This document shows, piece after piece, positions 1-10,132 of a DNA stretch of 64,000 nt. The notes beneath the pieces were generated by a model. It did no database searches. It saw nothing but the letters and a program-made list of their open reading frames with translations, and had not been told where the DNA came from. The position numbers and the translations under genes are program-made. Location: assembly GCA_003024175.1 (NCBI GenBank), contig MDYQ01000269.1, forward strand, positions 1 through 64,000, written 5' to 3'. The stretch comes from Planoprotostelium fungivorum. Its lineage: Eukaryota > Evosea > Variosea > Cavosteliida > Cavosteliaceae. Position 1 is the first letter of the stretch. Every line of letters starts with the position of its first letter.

Positions 1-334
1 GAGCTATTTTTTGTTTGATAGTCTTGTTGAACCTTTCTATAATACCCAAAGGAGTGTATGGAAATGAGGTCAATTGGTGTATTCCATGATCTGAGCATAC
101 TTGTTTCACTTCTTTTGCAATAAACTCTTTACCATTATCTGAAAGTAGAATCATTGGTTTATATGATTTGTTATTGATTGTGATCCTAAAGATATAATCT
201 AAAGCTCTGGCTATAGTCTGTCCTTGCTTATTTTGCAAAGGAATTACCAAAGCAAACTTAGAAAACACATCAATGATTGTTAAAAGATAGTTGGTTCCAT
301 CATTATACTCAGCAGAGTTCTGCATATCTGCAAG

Positions 335-342
335 GTCCATTT
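335..342. repeat. Target-site duplication, left copy
   Basis: GTCCATTT directly left of the MITE. An identical copy lies at 716-723 directly right of it. Confidence 0.85.
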
Positions 343-715
343 AAGGGTGGTGGCTAAGAGGCAGGAATTATACGCAACATTTTCTAAATCGCATTTTGGT
401 CTCTTAACGCTATAGGATAATGCATTGTGCTCTGAATGTACTCTATGTGCTGTTGGATTGATTTTTTGAAAAGTTTTTTGGTACTCATGGTGATGATTTT
501 TACAAAAAGCTAAACAGCAGAAGCGATTTAGCTCTGATACTGGGAGTTCTTAAGCAATATCGCTCTGCAGAGGAATCAGATGATCCATACACTATGCACT
601 TATGGTCACAGATTGATCCCATAGTTGTTAGTAAAGCTAAAGCGATTTAGCTGAACTGCTGAACGCGATTTAGCCCAATGTTGCGTATAAACCCTGCCTC
701 TTAGCCACCCCCCCC
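343..715. mobile_element. Non-autonomous hAT-like MITE inside the integrase region
   Basis: A 373-bp segment has terminal inverted repeats of about 50 bp. The left end, with TGGCTAAGAGGCAGG starting at 351, pairs with the complement of the right end with few mismatches. The segment is flanked by identical 8-bp copies of GTCCATTT at 335-342 and 716-723. Eight-base target duplications are typical of hAT transposons. It has no coding capacity, so it would need a transposase from elsewhere. The interior carries several copies of a GCGATTTAG motif. The right tip is a run of eight C where the left tip is AAGGGTGG. Confidence 0.85.
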
Positions 716-723
716 GTCCATTT
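716..723. repeat. Target-site duplication, right copy
   Basis: GTCCATTT directly right of the MITE, identical to 335-342. Confidence 0.85.
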
Positions 724-1098
724 GCCATTTGACAAGTGGTCCAGTTACAACAGTGTGTTTCTGCTGTTTGTATTGTAAGTTGAAGCCTAAGTGTTTTTTG
801 TAAGTTGATTGATGAGATAGAAAACTCCTGATATCATCAACTGTGAATTCTAATTTAAAGATATTATGCCTGCTGGCACTTCTGTATAACCCTTCAATGG
901 AGTTAGATGTAGTAGAAGGATCTAATCATATGCTGAGAATATATTCAGTCAGACTGGGTACAATTCTTTGTCTTTTCCCTCTGTGCATACTCTCTATAAA
1001 TCACTTTCTATTTCTATATAAATAAATATTACTAGTATTGAATAAATTATATTTTTAAAAAAGATTATCAGTTATATATTACAAATTGACAATCAATC

Positions 1099-4000
1099 AT
1101 GCCAACTGAGAGAAAATTACTGGTGCACTCACTCAAATCCTTAGGTTATATTGGTGATCTAAGAAAAGGGAAACAGAGTGACTTTGAGAAGCTTCTTAAG
1201 GAACATCTGAATGCATCTAAGCTTGGTTTTCAGTATGCTCAATGGGATATGCAGACTTTACATCAATATATGACCAACAGACATCAACAGCTATACAGAA
1301 AGATCAAGAAGATATTTACAGCAATTAGGTTTTTAATTAGAATCAAACCCAAGACCACTCTTCTGACAGCAGGTGTAGCTAGTCAATATGATTACAAATT
1401 CTTACCAGACACATGGTTTTCTAAGTCAGTGTCTGCTGTGGCACAAATCTGCTCAAAAACTAATGCTGTCCTACCTGTTGTACTAGAGTCATACCCTTTT
1501 TACTTCAAGATTGAATTGATATGTACATTAGTTAACATTGAGGATGGAACAACCATAGATAAAACATACTTGTTCCCTGCAGATCATGCCATCAAAATAT
1601 CATCTATCAAACACATCAGTGATCTTGACAACACTCTACAATTGTGGATACAAAATTCTTTTGCTGCTGATGATTCTGTACCTGATACTAAACATAGAGT
1701 ACATGAATTTATTGCTTTCAAGCTTAAGCTGGCTAAATCTCAGCAAGGTGGATGCAAAGGATATACAGTGGATGCAGGACTAAAAAATAAAAGGTGTCTG
1801 AAGAACCCTGATCTTAAAGACAATCTCTGCTTTTGGAGAAGTGTTGCAATTGCTCTGTATGAGTCTTCTTATCAACAAATTGGTAAAAAAGACAGCAAAA
1901 TACAGAGGGAAAAGGCAACTGCTTTAAGAGATCAATATTTTGCTCAATGTGGTCAAAGTGCAGATCATGTACAAGTGGCTGATCTCCCTGCTATCTGCCA
2001 GGCACTCAATCTAGATCTTACAGTGTATACACTAGATGACAATCTTAATAGTCTAAAATTATATGAATCAGGTATTCAAGGCTTACCAATCTGTCTGCAT
2101 CTGGATCAGCCTAAGAACCATTATATGTCACTGAGGACACTTGTAGGATATGCAGAAACAATCATTTGTGATAAATGCAAGAAGGTTTTCTCCTACAGTA
2201 ATAGCACTAAATATCATAAACATATGGCCAAACATCAGAAAGATCAAAACAGTAGCAAGGTGCTAGTATTTAAAGACAAGCCTATTCAGAGCTCTACCTC
2301 TCTGTATAAGCAGTCATTTGGCACAGAACTTGTCAGACCTTTATTTCTAGCTTATGACTTTGAATGCATTTTGAAGAAGATAAAAAATAATGAAGTAAAC
2401 CAAAAGACTACCTATACTCATAGCCATGAACCTATAGGAGTAGTGATGCTTGCAGGTGGGTGCTTAGCTGATAAAGCAAGGGATCTGGAATATGAATACT
2501 GGGGCCAGATGCAGGCAGACACTTTGTGGATCATTTAAACACAATACATGATACACTGACAGACTTATTAAAGAAACACTTCTGGAAACATCTCAATAAG
2601 CAAATGACTGTTATAGAATCCCAGAAATGCAGCTGCCAATACACTCTGCAGCATAGGTCATGGTGTAAAGAAACTATCCCAATAGATCAACCATGCAGGT
2701 GTGGTCATTGTAGACAACATAAGAAAGGTTGTAAATATATTGTCACTAAATGTTTGATCATGAAAGAATATCTGTCAATACCTATAATAGGATACAATAG
2801 TGGGAAATATGATCTAACATTCATTATCACTCATATGCAGAAATATGACATCTCACCCCCTATAACAAAGACAAACTCCTACATGAAGCTAGAATATGGA
2901 GCTTATGCCTTTCTTGATGCTCATAATTATGTGCCCCCTACTACAAACTTGGAGAAATTTGGCATCATGTGGGGTGTGAAAGACATCCAAAAGGAGTTGT
3001 TTCCCTATGAATGGTTTGATAGCTTAGATAAGCTCTCAGAAACATCTTTGCCACCAATTGAGTGTTTTTATAACAAACTAAGGAATACTCTACCTTCAGA
3101 GGCTGAATATGAGCATGCTGTGAAGGTGTGGAAAGTGAAACATTTTGCATCATTTGGAGAATATATGATGTATTATTGCAGATGTGATGTGGAGTTGCTA
3201 TTACAGGGCACATCAAACTATAGATCTCTGCTGATGACAAAGAACAATATGGAGCTGCTGAATTATGTCAGTGTAGCACAGATCAGCTATCAGAATATCC
3301 TCAAAAATTACCTAAAACATGACCTGAGAACAATACCTAGTCAGAAGATGTACAATCTGATATCAGACAGCATATATGGAGGTAGATGTGAAGTGTTCAA
3401 AAGACATGCTGAGGAAAGTGATGGTGTGATCATGGGATTAGATGAGAACAATCTATATGGGTGGGCTATGATGCAGAAGCTTCCATATGGCAATATGAAA
3501 CTGCATACAGATAGAGCATACTGTACAAATCTACTAGATGTAATGAAGAATGTCAGCAAGCAGCAGCAACAGCTTCCCTACAACCAAAGGTATATGTATG
3601 GTGTTATACATAAGCTCAACCAAGTGCAAGATCCATACAATTTTACTGGATTTGTCAGGTGCAGTTTGTACTACACACAAGAGCAGAGGGAGCTCACCAA
3701 GAACTTTCCACCTCTGGCAGAAAAAGTACAACTAGATGAATCTGTACAAGTGTCAGGCTATATGCATTATCTCAAGACACAACTAAAAACCAAACATAAC
3801 AAGACCACCCTGCAGACAGAGAAGTTAATGTACAATTTGTTTCCAAAAGACAACTATTGCATCTATTCAGAGACTTTAAAATATCTACTGGAGAACAATC
3901 TATGCTGTATCAATGACATATGTGAGGTGATTAAACAACCTATAGACTATGTACTGAAGGATTATGTACAGGATATGACAGCTAACAGACAAAAGGCAGA

Positions 4001-4361
4001 AGATGGAATCTACCAGGGTAAGCAGACATCAGATGATAATTTGGTCACAAAAAGCAGTTCTGAAAAAGAATTCTTTAAGCTTATGGTGAACAGTGGCTTT
4101 GGAAAGATGCTACAGTCTGATGACAAATACAACAAATCACTTCTTATACACTCACCAGAGTCCTTCATGAAACAAACTATAGGCAGGACAATAACAGACT
4201 GGAGTATTATGAGACATGCAGATAAACAACATAAAGGATTGATAGAAGTTAGGCTACAAAAAGACAAATATCGGACCATTGAAAAAAAACAAGAATATAC
4301 AAACCCAATAGAGGCAAAAAACAAGCACCTTTTTTTGCAACCACTTGCTGTCCTCTTGTGA
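1099..4361 (+). pseudogene. Polinton B-family DNA polymerase region with OTU-like segment (fossil)
   Basis: Parts in order: an N-terminal stretch of unknown role; a segment with DNLCFWRSVA and a later NHY that resembles an OTU cysteine protease; a C2H2-type zinc motif (CDKC...H...H); then B-family polymerase landmarks. These are an exonuclease I motif (YDFEC), exonuclease II (YNSGKYDL), exonuclease III (YCRCDVELL), a motif-A-like DENNLYGWAM and a motif-B-like KLMVNSGFGKM. The family replicates Polinton DNA using a protein primer. The region looks broken, with few breaks. A host polymerase is unlikely because of the adjacent integrase and the AT-rich context. Confidence 0.85.
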
Positions 4362-4470
4362 TTTTTTTGCAATCTTGCATTTTGCAAAGCCATATTCTGT
4401 TGTAATTGAAATATGTTATGGAGTGATGCAATATCTGACGGACAACTTCAATTGCAATGATGATGTACAT

Positions 4471-4934
4471 GTGTCTTATGATTTTCACGGTCACATCAGA
4501 GCTTGTTTACAAATACAATAGACCGCACATGCGCGGTCTTGTTACAGTTATAATGTTGATGTTAAAATTTTAAAAAATTATCAAAAAAACTCAGAAAATT
4601 CAGAAATAATTGCTCACCGCGCGTGCACGGACAGCTCGATTTTCAGTAATTTTCTGCATTTTTTTGCAGGTATTGTTGTGAAGTTATGTCCTTNTCTTGC
4701 AGGTCCTTAGTGTCTTGTGATTTTCACGGTCACATCAGAGCTTGTTTACAAATACAATGGACCGCACATGCGCGGTCTTGTTACAGTTATAATGTTGATG
4801 TTAAAATTTAAAAAAAATATCAAAAAAACTCAGAAAATTCAGAAATAATTGCTCACCGCGCGTGCGCGGACAGCTTGATCTTCATTAATTTTCTGCATTT
4901 TTTTGGAGGTATTGTTGTGAAGTTATATCCTTTT
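4471..4934. repeat. Tandem duplication, 239-bp unit, about two copies
   Basis: The segment starting GTGTCTTATGATTTTCACGG at 4471 recurs at 4710 with one early mismatch and continues through ATTGTTGTGAAGTTAT in both copies. Each copy carries the near-palindrome GACCGCACATGCGCGGTC followed by CACCGCGCGTGC. Position 4694 is an undetermined base (N), which fits assembly difficulty across the repeat. It lies next to the Polinton relic and may be its subterminal sequence. Confidence 0.85.
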
Positions 4935-4974
4935 TTGTTGTATGTTCTCTATGAAAAGAAAGCAGACATGTGAT

Positions 4975-5460
4975 TTACAGTCAATTTTAACAATTGACCG
5001 CTCAATTACTTGAAAGTATTGTCAACACATGGTCGAATTGACAATTCACATTGCCTGGCTGAGACACAAAGATTTCTAGATAAAGCATATATACTTTGTT
5101 GAAATTATCTTTCATTTGCATCTTGTTTCACCAATTCTGCATAATAACTCAACAAGATTGTACCATCTTTATTAATTACATCCACTTTGGCATTTGCTGA
5201 TTCCTACGCGTTCTTGTTTTTTCTCAATGGTCTGATCTGTGCAATTTCAGAGTAAATCATAGGAGAATAAGTAAATCTTCTTTTTTATGCTCTTGATAAG
5301 CACTGAAAACACTAGAAACTTACTATATTTACTATAAATCTACTTTATATAACATTACCATCTTACCAAATTTTACTATTCTTACTATTTGTTTACTTCT
5401 AATTTACCCAGCAAAATTACTATATTTACTGTAATATTACCTAATTACTACATTTTACTA
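4975..5460. repeat. AT-rich dispersed repeats shared with 16.6-19.6 kb
   Basis: Positions 4975-5110 (ATTTACAGTCAATTTTAACAATTGACC..., GCCTGGCTGAGACACAAAG) match 18955-19100. Positions 5215-5250 match 17124-17155. Positions 5260-5450, rich in TTACTA words, match 17620-17790. No host gene is seen here or in 5461-5955. Confidence 0.7.
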
Positions 5461-5955
5461 TGACACAATGGTGGAACTGCACTTCTGCACCTTTTGCCTC
5501 CTTGTGTCTTTTGTATGATTTGAGTGTATACTTCCACCCAGACTGCATAAAGCAAGTTCTGAGCGTGTAAACGCTTACAAATGTTTTGCAGAGGATTACC
5601 AAAAAGAACACAGGAGGAGAGCATTCAGTGCGAGGTGAGTTGTAGAGAAATCCGCTATAATATTCCCTTTTACTATGATGGCCGTTCAATTGTTCTTGAC
5701 AATGTCCTTTGCTGCGTCAAGAAAGGCTGGAGTGATGTTGGAAGTGCTCAATTCCTCCACTCATAGCAAAATTAGTGGTAAAAGACAGGGACAGAGAAGA
5801 GAAGAATTGGAGAGATTAGAAGATGTGTATTGTGAAGTTAGCAACAGTATTGCCTTGTCTATTGTCCTACACATTTCTTGTGAAACTCGGTGGTTTTCTC
5901 GCAATCGCTTCGGTTGTTGTTCCAATGTATACAGCGTTTGCAATTCATTTGGTCA

Positions 5956-7990
5956 TTAGAATCCAAATCTCTTCTTCCTTTTGCATACAACATCAATCGC
6001 AGAACGCATCTCCTCTGTTGGACAAGCCTTTGAGAGGAAAGAATGCTGTGAATATGAGAAATGGGACGGAGGAAGCGTTCACCTTTAACAGCTCCCCCGC
6101 GCTCGGTCGCAGAGCAGGTTCCATCGCTAAGCATTTCGACATAAAGTCATGAAACTCTTCAGAGTACTTGTCTGAATCCTGAAGAGGCGGGAGGCCTTTC
6201 GTTGACAAATTGAAGAGAGCCTATCTCCGTCAGCGCGCTAACAACTTCTCTCCTCACTCGGAGTGGTGGGTCATCGATGTACGGTGGTTCACCCTCTGCC
6301 AACTCTCTCATTACGATCCCTGTCTCTGTTCAATTGCCTGTGGAACAATGAGCTCACCTAGACTCCAGATATCCACTTCGATTCCATACTCCTTGCCTTT
6401 GATCAGTTCGGGTGCCTGGGTCAGTCAATCGAAAAGAGAGGAGGGTGTTCACCATCCAGTAAGGTGTGGACATGATGATGCTAACGTTGCTTCTTCTCTT
6501 GTTCTCACTCATCTGGGCTGCGTATCCAAAATCTGCGAGCTTGATTTCGCCCTTCTTTCCTATCAGTAAATTGTCCGACTTGACGTCTCTGTGTGCGCGG
6601 TGATCAGCGTGTATGTGATGTAATGCCTTCAGAGTCTTCCACAGATCAGTGTCACACATTCGATCACCCACACCTCTCTACAACAGTAGGCAATCTGAGG
6701 CTCTTGCAGTTGGTAATCATCGTAGCACTCGAGTACATCGGCCAATGAGCCACCGTCCATGTATTCCATGGCTACCCATAAATATCTTCTATCTACAATC
6801 CAACACCCCAGATAGCTCACAATGTTCTCTTGTCTGCTCGTTCGAAGGATTTCCACTTCTAACGTTAACAGTCTGCCAAGTTCAGTCATCTCATTCCATC
6901 ACGTGACGCACCTGCGATTGTCCTCCGTGATCTTTGTCTTCTTGATGGCCACCTTCTCTCCCGTCCTCTCGTCTCTCGCAGAATAAACATCTCCCGATGA
7001 CCTTCACCATCAGCTCATCCTCTCTCATCCTCTCACCCTCCCGTGATCCGACTCATGTTACTGAACAGGTTCTTTGGTTCTTCTCTTCCCACCATATCCT
7101 CCAATGTGGTACCCTGTTCATTTTGTCAGAAGAATCTCCGACTCATCATCACCTCTGAGGATCTCGATGTGGGGACCAACACGACTCGCCCTGGTCCCAC
7201 AGGAACCAACCTCCTTGTGGGTGGTGGTGTACTCTTGTACTCACTCGGTGTAGACTACGATACGTCACGAAAACAGCGTTGCCGTCTCACCTTTTCCTCA
7301 AAATAGGGTACAGGACTGCCCTCGTATCCCATTACACCCGCAATGCTGCCAGGATTCCCTCTGATGTCCTCGATGGGAATTCCCACTTGACTCAGCAGAG
7401 CCTCCCACGATGGAGGGAATCCCTGCATCCATCAACGTCACTGATACACATCCACCACTCACTTGAAATCCTCCGGTAGCGCTGAAGGACACGTGAATCG
7501 TATGTGAAAAATCGTATGGACTTCCTATCGTAAAGAACTGGGAGGCGATCTGAAAAGCCTCTCGCCAGCTCGTACGTAAGGTGTCCTCGGGGCACTGTAT
7601 GAGAAACTTTTTGTCGATGATGGGCGCATATAATTCGATGCAACACGATCTGCACCTCTAAGCCTGATCATTATTTTCAATCGACTCACCTTTCTTTTCT
7701 CTCTGAGAACTTGATCTCGCTTCCTCTCAAGGGTACACTTCCCCGTGGCTTGGATTCCTTGAATCGCAATCTCAGATCTCTTCCGATGTGGTCATTCTCA
7801 CCCCTTTTCCTTTGAAGTAAAACATGTGATCCCTCTGGACGATAAACCATCTAGTCTTCCAGTTTTTGACAACGTGGCCCCTCTTCTTCAATTCACCTTC
7901 CTTATCAGGACAGGCCCACATGTCCGAAGTGATTGCCTGAGGTATTGTGACCAAGTGAATCGACACAAAGACGTGCTCACCCCAGACATG
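5956..7990 (-). CDS. p21-activated (Ste20/PAK) kinase with PH domain, PAKc-like
   Basis: Spliced exons read PH domain (CPDKEGELKKRG, NWKTRWFIV, near 7760-7930), then a CRIB Rac/Cdc42-binding motif (IGSPYDFSHTIHVSF, FPPSW, near 7390-7530), then a Ste20-type kinase. Kinase landmarks are VAIKK, the catalytic HRDVKSDN, DFG, the activation segment GTPYWM and a final SFLSKACPTEEM segment. PAKs bind GTP-Rac/Cdc42 at membranes and phosphorylate cytoskeletal targets such as myosins. PH-CRIB-kinase order is known from Dictyostelium PAKc. The glycine loop reads TGGSSG, so the first glycine is Thr; the kinase otherwise looks active. The start ATG at 7990 (MSG, then an intron) is the best fit; the stop is TAA at 5956. 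About nine short introns. Confidence 0.88.
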
Positions 7991-8230
7991 GCATGAGTTC
8001 TCCTACAATGTGGAAGATGACACCTGCCGCACGAAAATGCAGCACTTCGAGCTTCGGAGAAAAAATCGTCTTCATTATTTGCATATTTTATTCTGCACGT
8101 TCTGCACCACACCCCAGTTCGTCTGATGCTAGTACATTTCGTCTCTATTCACTATCGATCCATAAATACATTCTTGGCTCTGGCTGACGTCCTACTCGGA
8201 TCAGCGTTGGTGTGACCTCCCTCGCACCTT

Positions 8231-9504
8231 TCACTGAGTGGGTGTGTAGATCTCCCCCGCTAGATAGGACATGTCCTCCCATCGTTTGGCGACGTTCTCT
8301 TCTTCTGCCTTCGCCGCTTCCAATAGTGGTGAGTTGGTCCAGTTCAAATCGATCTTTGTCAGATCCACCTATACCAATGAGTTTCACACCAGTGACTCAC
8401 TCCTCACTTTCTCTTTGAAGGCATTCAAGTTGATGTATGGATGAATGGGGCCCTTAGTGGAGAACACTTCCTTGTGAGGAACAGTGGACCACAGGTAACG
8501 ATTCTCAGACAAGAGCATGTTGTTGATCTTCTGCTGCTGCTCCAGCTCCTTTTTGATCATCTCACGAGCGGTCGCCTCCTCTTCGGCTCGCTTGCGGAGA
8601 GACAGCAATTCATCGAATACGAAAGAGAGTTTCGTTCGGAGCTCGCTGGACTCCCTCTTGCTCTCCGCGAGAAGGGAGACCATGTCTGTCTTCTTCAGAG
8701 GGGTTTCAGGGTGGGTGTCTCACCATCGATGGAGGAGCTGGAAGAAGGTGTGGAGGGGGCCGTGGATGTCGGTGTGGACTGAGTGCTCTCGATCTTGATC
8801 TGTCTCGCTGAGGCTCTCCTGGAATCGGAGCTCTTTGAGTACGTTCTCCTGGTTCTCTTCTGTCTGTACTTCTCAAGTTTCAGTTGACGATCCGCGATGG
8901 CGGGAGACACTGTGGAGGTTGTCGTGACAAAGTCGTGGGCTGTGAATGTGTTTGGCATAGAAGTGAGCTTGGAGTTCGAATCCTCCGAGGAGGTATTGTT
9001 GGAAGTTGTCCGCCTTCGGTTCTGAGTGGGTTGGGTTTTCATCATCTGTCTGGAGTCAGCATTCTCCAAGATTTGAATGGATTCAACAGCTGAAACGAAC
9101 AATAAATATTCTACAGGATAGAAGGCTTACAGCGGTTGGATGTGTTTGGGCATTTGAAATGGTGGAAGCTCCGAAGGGACTGGGGCTGGTAGAAAATGGA
9201 GAGGTAGGATGAGCTGTTGAGAATTTGAACATATTATCCATCTGCATCCCGAATGTGGAGACTGATGGATCCATCGGCGATAGTGCTGGTGACATTAACG
9301 TTGGACTACTACAGAGAATGGGTGAGAAGAGTTCTTTTTCAAGCTCGTCTAATCCCATGCTGTGAAGGTAGTCAGCAAGCTTTCTTCAACGTCCGATTGG
9401 ATCCGCGAGGCACAGAGAAATAATTCGTAACCATAAAAGTCTCACGACAACCTTGAGAGTTCGGGAGAGAAGAGATCAGAATCCAAATCCTGCATGACGT
9501 CCAT
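8231..9504 (-). CDS. Basic, CCT-motif-like protein with coiled coil
   Basis: Start chosen at 9504 (MDVMQDLDSDLFSPEL), with an intron before DYLHSMGLDELEKELFSP. A Ser/Thr/Pro-rich region follows, then a basic segment with LEKYRQKRTRRTYSK and RRASAR that resembles a CCT (CO, COL, TOC1) motif, though without its aromatic core. A charged coiled coil follows (ESSELRTKL, LRKRAEEEATAREMIKKELEQQQ) and the protein ends in EIYTPTQ. Known CCT proteins are nuclear regulators; a transcriptional role here is only an inference. It lies head-to-head with LSM3. It is not a bZIP: there is no basic-leucine heptad pattern. Gene existence is fairly sure, function weak. Confidence 0.6.
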
Positions 9505-9632
9505 CCGCTGAGCTCATGTGTTGGCGAAACCAGCCAATGAGATATCTCGCTTTTATTTCTCCCGGAAATATTTTATATCCATTGTAGAGCCATCCACGAA
9601 CGATCGTTCACCGTATCACCTGATTTGCAATC
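9505..9632. promoter_or_regulatory. Shared divergent promoter region
   Basis: Only 128 bp separate the start codons of the CCT-like gene (minus) and LSM3 (plus), so both promoters must lie here or overlap the 5-prime exons. It contains an ATATTTTATATC AT-rich stretch near 9567. Initiation sites are not known. Confidence 0.4.
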
Positions 9633-10022
9633 ATGAGCGACGAAGGGCAGAAGAATAATCAAGATGGAGGAATGGTTGAGGAGCCCTTAGATCTCGTCAG
9701 GCTCAGTCTGGACGAGAACATCTATGTAAAATTGAAGGGAGACAGAGAGCTATACGGAAAATTACACGTGAATATTGCAGAAGATGACCTAAATTGAAAT
9801 GAGTAGGCTTACGATCAGCATCTTAACATGGTCCTTGGAAATGTGGAGGAGACGGTTACCCTCCGAGAAATAGACGAGGAGACATATGAGGAGATTGTCA
9901 AGGTATGAATATTGACTACAACCATATCTAACTGATAGTAACAGAAAGAGAAGAGGAAAATGGAGATGTTATTTGTCAGGGGTGATGCTGTAATTTTGAT
10001 CTCGCCACCAGTACGGATATAA
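9633..10022 (+). CDS. LSM3: U6 snRNA-associated Sm-like protein LSm3
   Basis: Three exons encode about 100 residues. They read MSDEGQ...[29 protein letters not shown], then [15 protein letters not shown] (Sm1 motif), then [19 protein letters not shown] (Sm2 motif). This matches LSm3, a subunit of the LSm2-8 ring that binds the U6 snRNA 3-prime end in splicing and of the cytoplasmic LSm1-7 ring in mRNA decay. Length is normal. Introns of about 60 and 43 nt lie after the LYGKLH segment and after EEIVK. It fits the splicing-heavy genome around it. Confidence 0.9.
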
Positions 10023-10132
10023 ATGAATCTGCTCTTGTATCAATTTTTCGGCGTTTAGTTCCGACATGGTTGTTGATGACACATTCAAATCGCTTGATGC
10101 ATCACTGAACCGCTTTATATGATGGCCTATCA

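Larger units (their letters stand above)
1..940 (-). pseudogene. Polinton-type integrase (fossil, partial)
   Basis: The minus strand encodes a retroviral-type DDE integrase core: an Asp in a WQMD context next to the inserted MITE, a second Asp in SDNGKEF near 140, and the catalytic Glu in an ERFNKTIK context near 30. The order and spacing fit the family used by Polintons to insert their DNA. The gene runs off the left edge and is interrupted by the MITE at 343-715. It is treated as a fossil that is broken. Confidence 0.8.
1..5460. mobile_element. Polinton/Maverick relic, cut by the window edge
   Basis: Seen: an integrase region on the minus strand at the left edge and a protein-primed-type B-family DNA polymerase region on the plus strand, diverging from about 1000-1099, followed by AT-rich repeats. 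Integrase plus polymerase B is the defining pair of the Polinton/Maverick family. Base composition (clearly AT-rich) and codon use differ from the host genes that begin near 5950. The element is broken (a few breaks, plus one inserted MITE) and continues beyond the left edge. Long readable stretches suggest a fairly recent arrival. The right limit is set by AT-rich sequence that recurs near 17620-17790; no terminal inverted repeat was proven. Confidence 0.8.

Noticed and set aside
5340-5460. Telomere-like TTACTA repeat
   Set aside because: The words are irregular and interspersed, and the same stretch recurs at 17640-17780 as part of a dispersed element.
8231-9504. bZIP transcription factor
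   Set aside because: The basic stretch is not followed by leucine heptads in register; a CCT-like motif with a separate coiled coil fits better.
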